NCBI GenBank assembly: GCA_002167825.1
Contig: NHBS01000021.1
Coordinates: 47,281-55,111, forward strand
DNA from: Pelagibacteraceae bacterium TMED13
GTDB lineage: Bacteria; Pseudomonadota; Alphaproteobacteria; Methylaequorales; Methylaequoraceae
Direction of reading: 5' to 3'
Length of the DNA stretch: 7,831 nt
In this document: positions 6,182-7,831 of the stretch, in pieces
Layout: each line of letters begins with the position of its first letter
Position numbering within the stretch: position 1 is the first letter of the stretch
Notes under the pieces: generated by a model
What the model was told of the DNA's origin: nothing
The model's database searches: none
What the model saw: only the letters and a program-made list of their open reading frames with translations
Translations under genes and position numbers: made by a program

Positions 6182-6656
6182 GAATTTGAATACTTTCATA
6201 AATTAATGCGTTTATCGTACTATTTATAATACTAACTCTCCCATTATTTCTAAACTTTTTTTTAATAATTTTAGTTTTAGTTCCGAAACCGACTCCAATG
6301 TATACTGTACCAACATCAATATTTTGATTAGATAGGCTTTGACTTGCATACCCTGTACAAGATAACCTTAATCTTTTTTGTGAAATTGTGAAATTTTGTA
6401 TTTTATCAAGCATTATTTTTGCTGTTTCATAACTAACTACACCATATTTTTTAATTATTTTATCTGCATTAAAGAAATAACTTTTTGAATTATTACTGTA
6501 ACAAACAATTGAAAAATCAAAGATTTCAGATGCACCTTTAATTTTAATGAATGAATATGCTACTTTCCCTCCTGTGAGAGATTCTGCAATACAAACTTTC
6601 ACTTTTTTTTTTTTAAGAATATTTATTAGTTTATCTAGGTCATTAAAATGTTTCAT
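6171..6656 (-). CDS. CinA C-terminal-domain protein (PncC-like nicotinamide-nucleotide amidase family), divergent
   Basis: This is a 161-residue stand-alone CinA C-terminal domain without the N-terminal molybdopterin-binding-like half found in full CinA. Active members deamidate nicotinamide mononucleotide to nicotinate mononucleotide, recycling NAD breakdown products. Family landmarks: AESLTGG (24-30), SIVCYSNNSK (49-58), YGVVSYETAKIM (71-82), SCTGYA (99-104), GTVYIGVG (116-123). Two regions differ from what I know of the family: the Gly-Pro-Gly-Gly-type loop after the Thr-Gly is replaced by ASQSLSN (104-110), and in the last helix the usual Gly-Asp-Arg-x-x-Ile-Arg reads NGRVSII (138-144), losing the Asp and second Arg. 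It may be weakly active or repurposed. Its start overlaps pgpA by 14 bases (same operon), and its end overlaps ftsB. A 12-base A run on the coding strand (6603-6614) encodes KKKK at about residues 15-18. Confidence 0.85.
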   Translation of the reverse strand: MKHFNDLDKLINILKKKKVKVCIAESLTGGKVAYSFIKIKGASEIFDFSIVCYSNNSKSYFFNADKIIKKYGVVSYETAKIMLDKIQNFTISQKRLRLSCTGYASQSLSNQNIDVGTVYIGVGFGTKTKIIKKKFRNNGRVSIINSTINALIYESIQILSR

Positions 6657-7095
6657 AATAAATTAAAAAAAATATTGCTATAATTGAACCAGCTACTAAA
6701 TCATCTAACAAAACTCCAAAGGAATTTTTAATTTTATCAAAATAATTTACAGGAAATGGTTTGAAAATATCTAAAACTCTAAACCCAACAAACGCTAATA
6801 AATAATCAATAATTAATTGATTGCAAAATACTAAAGCAGAGGCTTGTCCAATAAATTCGTCAATAACAATAAATTTAGGGTCTTTATTTTCTTCATATTT
6901 AATTATTTTTGAAATTAATCTTTCAGATAAAAATAAAAGAATTAGTATTAGTAAAATAAGGTAAGCTTTATCAAAATTATCTTTGAAAAACCAAACCGGA
7001 AAAAGAATTACGAATGATGCAATTGTTCCTGGAAATATGGGTATGTACCCAATTCCAAATCCTGAACAAATAAATTTAAAAATTTTATTATTCAT
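6643..7095 (-). CDS. pgpA: Phosphatidylglycerophosphatase A
   Basis: PgpA removes the phosphate from phosphatidylglycerophosphate to give phosphatidylglycerol, an inner-membrane phospholipid. The 150 residues are a little shorter than E. coli PgpA (about 170). Motifs: SGFGIGYIPIFPGTIAS (11-27), the acidic VIDEFIGQ (77-84), DIFKPFPVNYFD (109-120) with the Lys-Pro-x-Pro pattern, and GVLLDDLVAGSIIAI (127-141), whose Asp-Asp is conserved. Hydrophobic segments at about 24-36, 43-57, 84-104 and 128-147 fit a multi-pass membrane protein. The ATG at 7095 overlaps the end of ispDF by 8 bases (ATGAATAA) and the stop overlaps the cinA-like gene by 14, so the three are almost certainly co-transcribed and translationally coupled. 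No Shine-Dalgarno is visible. Confidence 0.93.
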   Translation of the reverse strand: MNNKIFKFICSGFGIGYIPIFPGTIASFVILFPVWFFKDNFDKAYLILLILILLFLSERLISKIIKYEENKDPKFIVIDEFIGQASALVFCNQLIIDYLLAFVGFRVLDIFKPFPVNYFDKIKNSFGVLLDDLVAGSIIAIFFLIYYETF

Positions 7096-7831
7096 TTTTT
7101 GAAACTGTTACAATTGCATGACATGCTATGCCTTCTTCTCTACCTAAAAAACCAAGTTTTTCTGTTGTCGTTGCTTTTACATTTATATCTTGAGATTTTA
7201 TATTGAGTAGAAGTGAAATTTTTTTTTTAAATTGTGTTTTATATTTTGTAACTTTTGGTTTCTCACACATTAATGTTAAATCTAGATTATTTATTTTATA
7301 TCCATCCTTTTCCATTAATTTTTTAGAATATAATAGAAAAATTTCTGAATTTTGATTTTTCCATTTTGAGTTTGAGGGAGGAAAGTGCTCTCCTATATCT
7401 CCTTTTCCAATTGCTCCAAGTATAGCATCGGTTAGTGCATGCAATCCAACATCTGCGTCAGAATGACCCTTTAATTTTTTATTGAAGGGTATTGTTATCC
7501 CAAAAAGTTTAATTGCATCACCCTTTTCAAACTCGTGAACATCAAATCCACTTCCTACTCTAATGACTTGGTTACTTCTTTTTCCTTCAATCATATTAGC
7601 CACTTCTAAGTCATCTTTAGTTGTAATTTTAAAATTAATAAATTTACCCTCTATTGGATTAATTTTTATACCATTTTTTGATAAAATTATAGAATCATCT
7701 GTAAAATTTTTATTTTTAAATTTTAAATGCGCATTTAAAATTCTATTAAATTTAAATGCTTGTGGAGTTTGAATTATATTAACATTCTCTCTTTTTATGT
7801 CCTCATAAATATTTTTTTCAAACCTTCTTAA
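7088..7831 (-). CDS. ispDF: Bifunctional IspDF (MEP cytidylyltransferase / MECDP synthase), C-terminal part
   Basis: The minus-strand frame is open from the right edge to the stop at 7090-7088, giving 247 visible residues. The first ~80 are the end of IspD: IIQTPQAF (19-26), FTDDSIIL (43-50), then EGKFINFKITTKDDLEVA, matching the end of MEP cytidylyltransferase, including the functionally important Lys of the family's Asn-x-Lys-x-Thr stretch. A linker of only about 12 residues leads into IspF: VGSGFDVHEF with metal ligands Asp and His, LKGHSDADVGLHALTDAILGAIG with the third ligand His, GDIGEHFPP, and the closing TTTEKLGFLGREEGIACHA. A GTG at 7603 could be mistaken for the start of a 171-residue IspF, but the uninterrupted IspD sequence upstream shows one fused protein, a form I know from alphaproteobacteria. 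About 130-160 N-terminal residues lie outside the window. It catalyses two non-consecutive steps of the MEP isoprenoid pathway. Confidence 0.95.
   Translation of the reverse strand, partial: LRRFEKNIYEDIKRENVNIIQTPQAFKFNRILNAHLKFKNKNFTDDSIILSKNGIKINPIEGKFINFKITTKDDLEVANMIEGKRSNQVIRVGSGFDVHEFEKGDAIKLFGITIPFNKKLKGHSDADVGLHALTDAILGAIGKGDIGEHFPPSNSKWKNQNSEIFLLYSKKLMEKDGYKINNLDLTLMCEKPKVTKYKTQFKKKISLLLNIKSQDINVKATTTEKLGFLGREEGIACHAIVTVSKNE

Noticed and set aside
7563..7772. Open frame of 69 codons on the plus strand
   Set aside because: It is antisense to the IspD part of ispDF, which has clear family motifs in its own frame.
1..7831. A mobile element, CRISPR array, toxin-antitoxin pair or defence system
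   Set aside because: Every base is accounted for by housekeeping genes or short gaps of at most 30 bp. No transposase, integrase, spaced direct repeats or small two-gene pair is present.

Overview
The window is compact, AT-rich chromosomal DNA that is almost entirely coding. It looks like a free-living, streamlined alphaproteobacterium, perhaps a pelagic SAR11-like lineage. The evidence is the gene order ppiD <-> tpiA-secG-pyrG-kdsA-eno-ftsB, which I know as an alphaproteobacterial arrangement; a fused ispDF gene; and a KdsA of the Cys-containing, metal-dependent type. Very low GC, A/T homopolymers up to 14 bases, gene overlaps and near absence of Shine-Dalgarno sequences fit genome streamlining. 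Lineage below class level is inference.

Layout. Positions 1-998 (minus) hold the N-terminal 332 residues of a PpiD-like periplasmic folding factor that runs off the left edge. A 23-bp A/T-only gap separates it from the divergent plus-strand run tpiA (1022-1756), secG (1787-2140), pyrG (2168-3799), kdsA (3786-4634), eno (4618-5904) and an ftsB/divIC-like gene (5894-6181). From pyrG onward each gene overlaps the next by 11-17 bases, so this is very probably one operon. The minus-strand run ispDF (7088 to beyond the right edge), pgpA (6643-7095) and the CinA C-terminal-domain gene (6171-6656) also overlaps internally, and it collides tail to tail with ftsB over 11 bp at 6171-6181. No stretch of 300 bases lacks a gene.

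How the genes fit together. TpiA and enolase belong to glycolysis/gluconeogenesis. Enolase makes the phosphoenolpyruvate that KdsA uses for KDO (lipopolysaccharide core). PyrG makes CTP, which IspD uses directly for isoprenoid precursors and which supplies the CDP-lipid route in which PgpA acts. SecG and PpiD serve protein export and periplasmic folding, and the FtsB-like protein serves division. The theme is envelope building plus central carbon metabolism.

I see no mobile element, CRISPR array, defence system, tRNA or rRNA, and nothing that looks like an undescribed multi-gene system. The points most worth checking are the direct ftsB/cinA junction, where many alphaproteobacteria carry pdhABC-lpd-lipA; a GC-rich inverted repeat that brackets the pyrG start codon; a promoter-like sequence so close to tpiA that its message would be leaderless; and a CinA-domain protein that has lost usual family residues.
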